NCBI GenBank assembly: GCA_003153055.1
Contig: PMBV01000449.1
Span: forward strand, 1-16,050
Reading direction: 5' to 3'
DNA: 16,050 nt
Origin: Myxococcales bacterium
GTDB lineage: Bacteria; Myxococcota; Myxococcia; Myxococcales; Myxococcaceae
Position 1 is the first letter of the stretch. The number at the start of each line of letters is the position of its first letter. Positions 7,823-14,617 of the stretch are shown here, piece after piece. The notes under the pieces are model-generated. The model worked only from the letters and a program-made list of their open reading frames with translations, made no database searches and was not told the DNA's origin. Both the position numbers and the translations under genes were made by a program.

Positions 7823-9028
7823 TCAGGTCTCCCTCACCGCGACCGCGGGTTGGAGCCGCGAGGCGCGCCACGCGGGGAACAGCGACGCGGCGATCATCGT
7901 CGCGGCCACGGTGATGCCCGCGGCGACGAGGGCCTGGGGCTGGAAGTGCAGCTCGATGACCGAGGGCAGTCGAACCCCCATCATGTCGCTGTTCGACACC
8001 TCTCCCAAGTGCACCGTCCCGACGGCGAAGATGAGGAGCGCGGTGATGGCGACGCCTCCGAGGAAGCCCAGCACACCCTCGAGCACCGCCTCGGTCACCA
8101 CCAGGCGGAGCAGCCGGGCAGGGCGGGTGCCCACCGCCAGCATCACGCCGAACTCGCGGGTCCGCTCGAAGGTCGACATCGTCATCACGTTGAGGACGCC
8201 CAGGGAGACGAGCAGGAAGACGATGACGTCGACCAGGTGCTGATTCTTTCGCTTGGAGTCCATCGTCTTCTTGAACTCGGGCAGCATCTCGTTCCACGAC
8301 AGGGCCTCGAGGGACTTGAGGTCGAGCGCCGCGCGGGCGGTCATCAGGTAGCTGGTGATGTCCTCTTCGTCGGTGGGGAGGTGCACCACGACGGAGTTCA
8401 CCGCCTCGCCCAGGCCGAAGAAGTCCTGCGCGTCGGCCAGGTGGAGGAAGACGCCCGTCGAGTTGAGATCCGAGCTGCCCGCGTCGCCGATGCCCACCAC
8501 GGTGAAGCGGTCGTTGGCGACCGAGCCGTCGACGGCCTGGCCCACCAGCACCAGCTCGCTGCCCACGTCGACGCTCAGCTCGTCGGCGAGCTCGTTCCCG
8601 ATGACGACCTCCTTCTTCGCCGCCTCGCCGAGGCCTCGGCCCCTCTTCACGGCGAAGATGGTGGCGCTCTGGCCGGCCTCGAGGCCCATCACCACCACGC
8701 CCTCGGAGCTGCTCGCGCCACCGGCCAGGCCGGCGCCGATGACGCGGCGCTCGCTCTTTGCTCCCGGAATCGCCTTGGCCAGGGTCGCCTCGACGAGGCG
8801 TGGCTCGGCCACCACCGTGGTGAGCTCGGGCGACTCCTGGTACCCACGCCCGTGGATCTGCAGGTGGCCGGTGAGCTGGGTAGTGATGGCGCGGGTCATC
8901 TGCCCATAGACGGCTTCACGGTAGGTGCTGAGGAAGGCGATGCCCGTGGTGCCCAGGCTCAACGCAGCCATCGTGAGAATGGTGCGCCTCGGGACCCGCC
9001 AGAGGTTTCTCCAGGCCATGACGAACAT
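7823..9028 (-). CDS. ABC transporter permease, LolC/E (FtsX/MacB_PCD) type, first of two
   Basis: The 401-residue protein has the same topology as its partner: TM1 about 17-35, a periplasmic domain of about 225 residues, then TM2 (265-287), TM3 (306-336) and TM4 (366-386). The N-terminus WRNLWRVPRRTILTM and the motif ERTREFGVMLAVGTRP (288-303) are the conserved cytoplasmic and coupling elements. ATP hydrolysis in this class drives periplasmic movements that push lipid-like cargo out of the inner membrane, rather than classical alternating access. It starts 3 bases after the LolA-like stop and is followed after 1 base by the second permease, so the two are probably made in equal amounts. The absence of a MacA-like adaptor argues for a Lol-like role rather than a MacAB efflux pump. 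Confidence 0.93.
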   Translation of the reverse strand: MFVMAWRNLWRVPRRTILTMAALSLGTTGIAFLSTYREAVYGQMTRAITTQLTGHLQIHGRGYQESPELTTVVAEPRLVEATLAKAIPGAKSERRVIGAGLAGGASSSEGVVVMGLEAGQSATIFAVKRGRGLGEAAKKEVVIGNELADELSVDVGSELVLVGQAVDGSVANDRFTVVGIGDAGSSDLNSTGVFLHLADAQDFFGLGEAVNSVVVHLPTDEEDITSYLMTARAALDLKSLEALSWNEMLPEFKKTMDSKRKNQHLVDVIVFLLVSLGVLNVMTMSTFERTREFGVMLAVGTRPARLLRLVVTEAVLEGVLGFLGGVAITALLIFAVGTVHLGEVSNSDMMGVRLPSVIELHFQPQALVAAGITVAATMIAASLFPAWRASRLQPAVAVRET

Positions 9029-9031
9029 GGG

Positions 9032-9808
9032 TCACTTTCCTTGTTGCAGCCGGTGAAGGCTGAAGGTGTCGTCGGAGATGTCGGCGTCGAACTCGATGGA
9101 GTCGTAATGGATGGTGGTCTGCCGCCCGGCCTCCTGAGGAATGACGGTCATCGTGGCGGGGAAGGCTCGCCAGCCCACCTGCTTCACGTCGGAGAAGAGC
9201 ATCTGGCGCATCGGCTTGTTCTCTTCGTCGTAGAAGCGCTCGGCCAAAGGCACGCAGGTCGTGCGATCGAGGTCGAGCTCGATCTTGTTCCACACCACCA
9301 CCGCGTCCTTGTGGGGCGTCAACACGAGCCGCCAGGCCTTGCGGCCGTCGACCTCGACCAGGCTGTCGACCTTGGAGTCGAAGTCCTTGGCGATGGAGTT
9401 GCCCTTCACCAGGTCGTCGTTGGTGAAGTCGCTGCCCAACCACGAGTCACCCAGCATGCCCGAGGGCAACTTCATCACCCGCCCGGCCTGGGGCAGCCAA
9501 TTCCATAACTGCTTCTCGCGCTTCAAGGTCATCATGCCCGTCTCACGGGGGCCGCCCTCGAGCACGCGTATGAGGGCGAAGTCCGAGGCCTTGCTCCACA
9601 CCTTCATGGTCAGCTTGCGGCTCCAGGCGGGGGTCTTGATGGTCATCGCCATCACCGCGATGCTCGAGTGGCCCTGGTTCACCTGCTCGTAGCGAGTGAG
9701 CAGCTTTCCGGTGTTCGGGGCGTCTTCGGTCGAGGGGCAGGTGGGAAGGTCGGCCGGCGGCCCGGGGGGTGCCGCGGCGAGAACCAACAGCGCAGCCAGC
9801 GTATTCAT
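9032..9808 (-). CDS. LolA-like periplasmic outer membrane lipoprotein-sorting protein
   Basis: The 258-residue product belongs to the LolA_like (PF17131-type) outer membrane lipoprotein-sorting proteins. They have an open half-barrel with a greasy cavity that shields an acyl chain or other hydrophobe across the periplasm. The diagnostic segment is GMLGDSWLGSDFTNDDLV (117-134), preceded by WNWLPQAGRVMKLPS and followed by strands ending DADISDDTFSLHRL. A short signal peptide (MNTLAALLVLAAAPPGPPA) lacks the usual basic n-region. The start is secure: AAGGAGG (9813-9819) precedes the ATG, which overlaps the tetR stop by ATGA. It is the expected carrier between the two permeases and the outer-membrane barrel. 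Whether its cargo is a lipoprotein, a lipid or a pigment cannot be read from sequence. Confidence 0.9.
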   Translation of the reverse strand: MNTLAALLVLAAAPPGPPADLPTCPSTEDAPNTGKLLTRYEQVNQGHSSIAVMAMTIKTPAWSRKLTMKVWSKASDFALIRVLEGGPRETGMMTLKREKQLWNWLPQAGRVMKLPSGMLGDSWLGSDFTNDDLVKGNSIAKDFDSKVDSLVEVDGRKAWRLVLTPHKDAVVVWNKIELDLDRTTCVPLAERFYDEENKPMRQMLFSDVKQVGWRAFPATMTVIPQEAGRQTTIHYDSIEFDADISDDTFSLHRLQQGK

Positions 9809-10452
9809 ACAGCCTCCTTCTCGAGAGCTCTTTCAGGGGGGGCGACGAGTCGACGGAAGAAGTCGAAGAGCAACGACGCGAGGCGGTCGATCTCCTCGAG
9901 CGTGAGCAGCCCGTCGCGCGGGAGCTGCACCTTGAGCAGGGCTTCCTTGGTGCCGCTCATCACCGCCATCAGGACTTCGACCGAGAGGTCGCGGCGCACG
10001 GCCCCGACCTCTTGCCCTCGTCGCCAGGCAGACATCGCGAGGCTGAGGTAGTCGGAGACCAGCGGGAGCACCTTCGCCGCGAGCTCAGGGTGGTCGACGT
10101 ACGCCCGGCCTAGCTTGCCGACCAGCTCGAGCTGCGAAGGGTCGTGCGCCAACGGCTCCAGGCTCTTTCTCTGGAAGTGCTCCATGGTCGTCCAAAAGGA
10201 CGCTTGGTCGACGATGGCGGTGAGGTCCAGCGTCGCCATCAGACTGCTCGTCGCCTGGGCCAGGGCCGTGGCCGCGAGGTCGGCCTTGTCGTCGAAGTAA
10301 TAGTAGAAGCTGCCTTTGCTCAGCCCCGCCGTGGCGATGATGCGGTTGAGCGACGCTCCCTCGTAGCCTCGACGACCGAACTCCTTGGTCGCGGCCGTGA
10401 GGATGCCGTTTCGGAGCTCTTCTGGGGCGTTCTGGAAGCGTGGTCTAGGCAT
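9805..10452 (-). CDS. TetR/AcrR family transcriptional regulator, first gene of the transport operon
   Basis: The 215-residue protein has the TetR N-terminal DNA-binding domain: a helix (LRNGILTAATKEFGRRGYEGAS) and a helix-turn-helix at about 33-55 ending in the recognition helix SKGSFYYYFDDKADL. The C-terminal part (about 70-205) is a divergent ligand-binding domain. It is the first gene of the operon and overlaps the LolA-like gene by 4 bases, so it is co-transcribed with the genes it probably represses; autoregulation through the palindrome at 10514-10529 is likely. The effector would plausibly be a hydrophobic molecule related to the cargo, which is an inference. No good Shine-Dalgarno lies in front of ATG 10452. 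Confidence 0.93.
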   Translation of the reverse strand: MPRPRFQNAPEELRNGILTAATKEFGRRGYEGASLNRIIATAGLSKGSFYYYFDDKADLAATALAQATSSLMATLDLTAIVDQASFWTTMEHFQRKSLEPLAHDPSQLELVGKLGRAYVDHPELAAKVLPLVSDYLSLAMSAWRRGQEVGAVRRDLSVEVLMAVMSGTKEALLKVQLPRDGLLTLEEIDRLASLLFDFFRRLVAPPERALEKEAV

Positions 10453-10513
10453 GCGGTTCGACCGAGTGGTCTAAGAGTAGTGGCGGGTCCCTCGCTGGTC
10501 CAGTACTTTGGGG

Positions 10514-10529
10514 TGAATGTAGTAATTCA
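10514..10529. promoter_or_regulatory. Candidate TetR operator: TGAAT-N6-ATTCA inverted repeat in an AT-rich island
   Basis: TGAATGTAGTAATTCA has 5-bp perfect arms around a 6-bp centre. It lies about 60 bases upstream of the tetR start, within a short AT-rich stretch (about 10505-10540) that stands out against the GC-rich surroundings. Size and position fit a TetR-type operator overlapping the operon promoter. I could not assign convincing -35 and -10 boxes. Confidence 0.4.
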
Positions 10530-10800
10530 AATATCTTACGATCCAGTGTTTCGAGCGTGCGAGGCAATGTCAGCCCGACGTGCGAGGTGGCCGAAGCCTC
10601 ACCCGACGCCCGAGTCCGCGTCCTGCTTCGTGGGCGAAGACCCTGAGCGCCGTGAGTGTCCGGGTCGGGTCGCTCCGTCGGCGTGGCGGCATCTCTCAAG
10701 TGAGGGTCGCCCCGAAGAGGGGCACTCGTCACTCACCTCTCTGGTCGTGTTCGATGGGCCATGCGAGGTGAAGCCGCCGTGTTCTCCGCGTGGGCAGGAC

Positions 10801-10877
10801 GGTGCGAGCGTGGGGTGGTGACAATTCCCCGAGGCGGTCTGGCCAGCCCCTCGACCCGACGGCATGGTGAGCACACG
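10801..10877 (+). repeat. Left arm of a ~78-bp inverted repeat
   Basis: This 77-bp segment is the reverse complement, at roughly 85% identity by hand alignment, of 10995-11072. Positions 10830-10859 match 11013-11042 perfectly over 30 bp. The spacer between the arms is about 117 bases and is itself GC-rich with only patchy complementarity. Confidence 0.85.
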
Positions 10878-10994
10878 CCGAACGCGCGAGGAGGCGGGCG
10901 CCGCGCGTGGAGGCGGCACGAAGGGAAGCTGCTCTTCCATTTGGCCCTCGTCCCCGCCTGCCACGGACCGGGTGCCGCCAACTCGTGGCCCTCA

Positions 10995-11072
10995 CGTGTG
11001 CTCATCGCGCTCTCGGGTCGAGGGGCTGGCCAGACCGCCTCGGCGGGTGGTCACCAGCCCCACCTTCGCACC
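10995..11072 (-). repeat. Right arm of the ~78-bp inverted repeat
   Basis: This is the partner of 10801-10877 in opposite orientation; the perfect 30-bp core is 11013-11042. The outer ends of the arms both read GGTGCGA inward, and the inner ends both finish GAGCACACG. I could not find a clear flanking direct repeat that would mark an insertion. Confidence 0.85.
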
Positions 11073-11133
11073 TCAAGGCAAGCGACTCTCGCGCGAGGGC
11101 ACCGCCCGTTCGGGCACCATTCCACTGGTCAAC

Positions 11134-11163
11134 TTGACTTGCTTGGCCGTCGACGCGTTACCG
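11134..11163 (+). promoter_or_regulatory. Weak candidate promoter for the aldo/keto reductase
   Basis: TTGACT (11134-11139) matches five of six -35 consensus bases. An 18-base spacer leads to TTACCG, a poor -10 box. The implied transcript would start about 20 bases before the ATG at 11194, just ahead of the AAGGAG ribosome-binding site at 11181-11186. Confidence 0.25.
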
Positions 11164-11193
11164 TGCCCCCTTCTCGCCGAAAGGAGACATTCG

Positions 11194-12219
11194 ATGCGCT
11201 TCAACCCATTGGGGCAGACCGGCGTGTTCGTCTCGGAGCTGTGCTTGGGAGCGATGACCTTCGGCGGCAAGGGCTTCTGGCAAGCCATCGGCGAACTGGG
11301 AACCAAGGAGTCCGAGGCGCTGATCGGCACCGCGCTCGACGCCGGCGTCAACCTCATCGACACGGCCGATGTCTATTCGGAGGGCGAGAGCGAGAAGCTC
11401 GTCGGCGCGGCGCTCAAGGCGTTGGCGCGCCCCCGAGAGCAGGTGCTGGTCGCGACCAAGGTCCGCGGGCGGGTCGGCCCCGGCGTCAACCAGGTCGGCC
11501 TCTCTCGTGGTCACATCATGGCCAGCATCGACGGGAGCCTCCGGCGGCTCGGCCTCGACCACGTGGACCTGTATCAGATTCACGGCTTCGACCCGGCGAC
11601 GCCCATCGAAGACACGGTGCGCGCCCTTGACGACGTGGTTCGCTCCGGCAAGGCGAGGGCGGTCGGGTTCAGCAATCTCCCGGCGTGGGTTGCCTCGAAG
11701 GCCATCACCTTCGCCCACGAGAACGGGCTCGCCCGCTTCCAAAGCGCCCAAGTCTACTACTCGCTCGCCGGGCGGGACATCGAGCGAGAAATCGTCCCCC
11801 TGTGCCAAGCCGAGCGGGTGGCGATCCTCCCGTGGAGCCCGCTGGCAGGTGGGCTGCTCTCGGGGAAGTACCAGGCCGACAAGAAGGGCCCGGCGGGCGC
11901 GCGTCGCACCTCCTTCGACTTTCCGCCGGTCAACCTCGAGCGCCTGCCCACGGTGCTCTCGGCCCTGCGCCAGGTCGCTGAGGCCACCGGGGTGTCGGTG
12001 GCGCGCGTCGCCCTCGCCTGGCAGCTCGCCAAGCCCTACGTCACCAGCATCATCGTGGGGGCCAAGACGCGCGACCAGCTCATCGACAACCTCGCCGCCA
12101 CCGAGCTGCGACTGACGCCCGAGCAGGTGAAGCAGCTCGACGACGCGAGCGCGTTGCCTCTCGAGTACCCGGGGTGGATGGTCGACTGGCAGAACTCGCG
12201 GGACCCTCGAGGGAAGTAG
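11194..12219 (+). CDS. Aldo/keto reductase
   Basis: The 341-residue protein is an NADPH-type aldo/keto reductase with the (beta/alpha)8 barrel layout. The N-terminal strand carries LGQTGVFVSELCLGAMTFGG. The catalytic tetrad is visible as D56 and Y61 (DTADVYSEGESE), K89 (VATKVRG) and H130 (YQIHGFD). The cofactor-binding end includes WSPLAGGLLSGKY and the late IIVGAKTRDQLIDN segment. The start ATG 11194 is preceded by AAGGAG at 7-base spacing; the frame is open far upstream, but that part overlaps the inverted repeat and is not conserved-looking. The substrate cannot be predicted; this general subgroup reduces aldehydes or ketones. The GNAT gene follows after 42 bases on the same strand, so co-transcription is possible. 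Confidence 0.95.
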   Translation: MRFNPLGQTGVFVSELCLGAMTFGGKGFWQAIGELGTKESEALIGTALDAGVNLIDTADVYSEGESEKLVGAALKALARPREQVLVATKVRGRVGPGVNQVGLSRGHIMASIDGSLRRLGLDHVDLYQIHGFDPATPIEDTVRALDDVVRSGKARAVGFSNLPAWVASKAITFAHENGLARFQSAQVYYSLAGRDIEREIVPLCQAERVAILPWSPLAGGLLSGKYQADKKGPAGARRTSFDFPPVNLERLPTVLSALRQVAEATGVSVARVALAWQLAKPYVTSIIVGAKTRDQLIDNLAATELRLTPEQVKQLDDASALPLEYPGWMVDWQNSRDPRGK

Positions 12220-12247
12220 CGCTCTGGTCGTCGAGGGAACAAAGGGT

Positions 12248-12265
12248 ATGGTCCCAACGCGATGA
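12248..12265 (+). promoter_or_regulatory. Possible five-codon leader ORF overlapping the GNAT start codon
   Basis: ATG GTC CCA ACG CGA TGA has GAGGG (12233-12237) at 10-base spacing. Its TGA overlaps the ATG of the GNAT gene as ATGA. The GNAT start itself lacks a well-spaced ribosome-binding site, so initiation there could depend on termination of this mini-ORF. This may be chance. Confidence 0.25.
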
Positions 12266-13245
12266 GCACCAAGGTGAACTTCTTCTCGAGCCCCGAGTAT
12301 TTGAGCTGCGTCGCTGAGGCCTACTACCCGGGCCGGGCCTACGAGCTCCGCGACTACTCCGTGGCCGGCTCGACGTACCGGCTGCTGCGGATCCTCCCTC
12401 GAGGGCTCCGGCGAGAGAAGGTCGTCCCTTGGGTGCCTTTCCTCGACATGCTCGAGCCCATCGACGGCCCAGGTCAGCCGGGTCCGAACTACCTCCCGGT
12501 GGTGAGCCACGGCAGGGTCACCGTCGCCGAGTGGAAAGCCCGCGCCGACCAGGCCTCCTTCCAGGTCTCTCCACTCATCGACTTCACGCTCTTCCCGACC
12601 TGGGAGGCGTGCGTGGCCTACGCCAAGTCCACCGGCGACGCGGCCTTCCGCAGTAACCGCGCCAAGCAGGTGAAGAAGCTCGACGCCGAGCATGGGCTCA
12701 CCATGGCGTGGAACGACGAGGCGCCCGATGCCCTCGAGCAGCTCATGCGGTGGAAGTCCCAGCAGTACGTCGAGTCGGGGTACGTCGACGGGTTCGAGGC
12801 CCGAGCCCTGGTCCGGCTGTTCCAGTTGCTCCGCGAGCGAAAGCGCCTGGTGGTGACCACGATGCGCTTGGGCGGCGCCCTGGTGGCCGGGCACGCGGGC
12901 ATGGAGCTCGACGGGCGCTTCTATTACTGGCTCCCGGCTTACGATTCCCAGTGGGGCAAGCGCGGCGTGGGCGCCATCATCAACGAGTGGATGATGGAGC
13001 AGGCCTACCGGCGCGGCGCCCAGGAGTTCGATTTTCTCCTCGGCAACGAGGCCTACAAGTGGAGCTACGCCACGCACACCCGGCTCGTCGGCCCCGTGGG
13101 CACCAAGCCCCTGTCGGAGCGCGTCTGGAAGCCCCTGCGCGCCCGGCTGATGGCTGAGGTGCGCAAGCACGACGAGGCCTACCACCGGCTCCAGGACCTC
13201 AAGCGCCGAGCCATGACGCTCCGGCACCGATTTCGGGGCAAGTGA
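12262..13245 (+). CDS. GNAT family acetyltransferase-like protein (BioF2/CelD-like)
   Basis: The 327-residue protein matches the Acetyltransf_6 (BioF2-like, CelD/BcsL) branch of the GNAT fold. These proteins transfer acyl or aminoacyl groups, often in polysaccharide or peptidoglycan-related pathways. The C-terminal half carries the signature: YDSQWGKRGVGAIINEWMM (about 226-244, acyl-CoA-binding loop and helix) and FDFLLGNEAYKWSYATHTR (about 255-273). The N-terminal half is a degenerate GNAT-like repeat with aromatic-rich segments. No signal peptide or membrane helix is visible, so it is cytoplasmic. Start ATG 12262 lacks a strong Shine-Dalgarno; see the leader ORF. It ends 4 bases from the convergent HDOD gene. 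The acceptor substrate is unknown. Confidence 0.85.
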   Translation: MSTKVNFFSSPEYLSCVAEAYYPGRAYELRDYSVAGSTYRLLRILPRGLRREKVVPWVPFLDMLEPIDGPGQPGPNYLPVVSHGRVTVAEWKARADQASFQVSPLIDFTLFPTWEACVAYAKSTGDAAFRSNRAKQVKKLDAEHGLTMAWNDEAPDALEQLMRWKSQQYVESGYVDGFEARALVRLFQLLRERKRLVVTTMRLGGALVAGHAGMELDGRFYYWLPAYDSQWGKRGVGAIINEWMMEQAYRRGAQEFDFLLGNEAYKWSYATHTRLVGPVGTKPLSERVWKPLRARLMAEVRKHDEAYHRLQDLKRRAMTLRHRFRGK

Positions 13246-13249
13246 CCGC

Positions 13250-14164
13250 TCAGGCCATCTCGAGCAGCGTGTCGGCCTGAGTCAGCTTCTCATGGAGCTC
13301 GGCGAGGGACGCTTCGAGCTGCCTCCTCGTCAGGCCCAGCAACTCCACCGGCGCGTCCGTGGTGCGCTGGGCCAGCGCGTCGACGCCAGGGCCCATGCCG
13401 TACAGCTGAGAGAGCACGTTGGCCACGTGCAGCACCGCGAGCGGCTTCGAGGTGGCCCGTGCCTCGGGGGTGTGGTGGTAGCGAATGAGCGAGGCCAGCT
13501 CGGGGCTGAAGTTCCACCGCTCGACGATGAGGGCACCCAGCTCGGCGTGGTCGACTCCAAGGACGACCCGTTCTGCATCGAGGAACGTCTGGCCCTGAGC
13601 GACGAGGGCCAGAATCGTCTTCCCCTCCGCCTCGACGTAGCTCGACAGCACCGCCTTGCCCAGGTCGTGCAGGAGCGCCGCGGTGAAGAGGGCCGGGTTC
13701 GCGGGGAGCCCGGCGGCTTGGCGGAGAATCTCCACCATCAGGCTCGTCGCCACGCTGTGCCGCCAGAGGTCGCCCGTGGTGAGCTGGTAGCCGTCTTGGT
13801 TGCCCGACAGGTACTCCACCGAGGCCGAGGCGAAGACGAGCTCACGGAAACGCTGGTTGCCCAGCATCGCCAGGGCCTGTTTGAGGTCGTCCACGTGGCG
13901 GCTCCGGCGCACCGCGGCCGAGTTGGCGGCCTTCAACATCGTAGCCGTCAGCGTCGCGTCCAGTGCGAGCACCTCCACCAAACGCCCGGCGCTGACCAGC
14001 GGGTCCTCCAAGAGCTCGAGCGCCCTCACCGCCACCTTCGGAAAGGGCTTCAGCGTCGCGGCCGAGGCGAGAATCGTGTCGATCGTGCGGCTCACGTGAA
14101 AGAAAGGTAACCGGCCACCCCGCACCCGTCGCGGCCGTTTCATTTCGCGCGCGGGTACATTCAC
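13250..14164 (-). CDS. HDOD domain-containing protein
   Basis: The 304-residue protein is an HDOD-domain signalling protein, a group related to HD-GYP phosphodiesterases and common in motile, sensory bacteria. The domain starts at about residue 27 (IDTILASAATLKPFPKVA) and runs to about 235. Possible metal-ligand positions are retained: H136, H166-D167 (HDLGK), H206 (DHAELG) and H230-H231 (RYHH). The GYP motif is missing, so cyclic-di-GMP hydrolysis is unlikely; HDOD proteins usually act as adaptors. Residues 1-26 are a basic extension (MKRPRRVRGGR), and no strong ribosome-binding site precedes ATG 14164, so the true start could be ATG 14143 or GTG 14095. The C-terminal 60 residues look helical. 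It is monocistronic and convergent with the GNAT gene. Confidence 0.9.
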   Translation of the reverse strand: MNVPAREMKRPRRVRGGRLPFFHVSRTIDTILASAATLKPFPKVAVRALELLEDPLVSAGRLVEVLALDATLTATMLKAANSAAVRRSRHVDDLKQALAMLGNQRFRELVFASASVEYLSGNQDGYQLTTGDLWRHSVATSLMVEILRQAAGLPANPALFTAALLHDLGKAVLSSYVEAEGKTILALVAQGQTFLDAERVVLGVDHAELGALIVERWNFSPELASLIRYHHTPEARATSKPLAVLHVANVLSQLYGMGPGVDALAQRTTDAPVELLGLTRRQLEASLAELHEKLTQADTLLEMA

Positions 14165-14194
14165 GCACAGGTCGACGCGACCCGCGGGAAGCCC

Positions 14195-14617
14195 TCACTT
14201 CGGGTGGAAGACCCGCTCCGAGACCCGCGGCAGCACCACGTCGCCCCAGGCGAGGCTCGCCTTCATCAGCGACTTCATGTCGCCGAGGAACGCCATCGGG
14301 TCGGGAGACTGCTGGTAGGTTCGGCTCAGGAAGAGGCCCTTGTTCTCTGGCTCATAGTCCACGTGGCCCCCGCCCGTGTCGGTGCCCGCGGCCTCCTCGG
14401 CGGTGAAGGCCTCGATGACGCCTGGCTTGGGCGGGTCGTGGAACTTGTACACCAGCGCGCTGCACTCCAGCGCCTGGGCTGAGTCGCTGTACTCGAAGAA
14501 GACGCTGGCCGTCTCCACCGCGAGACCTCCGAAGCCACCGGGGCTCAGCTCGGCCTTCACGCCGTACGTCTCGCCCAGACCCGAGACCAGCCTCTCCGCA
14601 TCCTGACGTGTCATCAT
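14195..14617 (-). CDS. Small CesT/YbjN-like protein, coupled to the upstream LEA-like gene
   Basis: The 140-residue acidic protein has no signal peptide. An N-terminal helix (TRQDAERLVSGLGETYGV) precedes several strands (GLAVETASVFFEYSD, ALECSALVYKF, KGLFLSRTY) and a final helix (DPMAFLGDMKSLMKASLAW). This order resembles the CesT/YbjN fold shared by type III secretion chaperones and their free-standing relatives. This is fold-level judgement from pattern, not a firm match. Its ATG overlaps the stop of the upstream gene (ATGA), and GGAGG sits in front, so the pair is translationally coupled. A partner of the upstream protein, as chaperone or as immunity protein, is the natural reading. ATG 14614 directly after the first is an equally good start. 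Confidence 0.72.
   Translation of the reverse strand: MMTRQDAERLVSGLGETYGVKAELSPGGFGGLAVETASVFFEYSDSAQALECSALVYKFHDPPKPGVIEAFTAEEAAGTDTGGGHVDYEPENKGLFLSRTYQQSPDPMAFLGDMKSLMKASLAWGDVVLPRVSERVFHPK

Larger units (their letters stand above)
10453..11193. other. Gene-free stretch of 741 bases between divergent tetR operon and aldo/keto reductase
   Basis: Open frames here overlap on both strands without consistent codon use, recognisable domains or ribosome-binding sites, so I call no gene. It holds the AT-rich operator candidate near tetR. A small hairpin (GCCCC-gaaga-GGGGC, 10709-10723) lies inside weaker flanking complementarity (GTGAG 10700-10704, CTCAC 10732-10736). The long inverted repeat spans 10801-11072. 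A short stem (GCCCG-TT-CGGGC, 11104-11115) and the aldo/keto reductase promoter region follow. Confidence 0.6.

Noticed and set aside
6601..7914. 437-codon open frame on the plus strand opposite the second permease
   Set aside because: Shadow of the permease gene; no domain and no ribosome-binding site.
7739..9508. 589-codon open frame on the plus strand opposite the permease and LolA-like genes
   Set aside because: It is antisense to well-identified genes and its His/Glu/Arg/Gly-rich composition is the shadow expected from GC3 bias. It has no domain.
4426..10452. Operon considered as a MacAB-TolC drug efflux system
   Set aside because: The ATPase is separate from the permeases, there is no MacA-type adaptor or TolC, and a LolA-like protein is present instead.
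10599..11005. Overlapping open frames on both strands across the inverted repeat
   Set aside because: No ribosome-binding sites or domains; the similar peptides on opposite strands (RVEGLARPPR) simply reflect the inverted repeat.
11158..13227. 689-codon open frame on the minus strand opposite the aldo/keto reductase and GNAT genes
   Set aside because: It crosses two clear genes on the other strand, has shadow-like composition and no recognisable family.
13250..14164. HDOD gene considered as an HD-GYP cyclic-di-GMP phosphodiesterase
   Set aside because: The GYP motif and its downstream residues are absent, and the N-terminal half fits HDOD.
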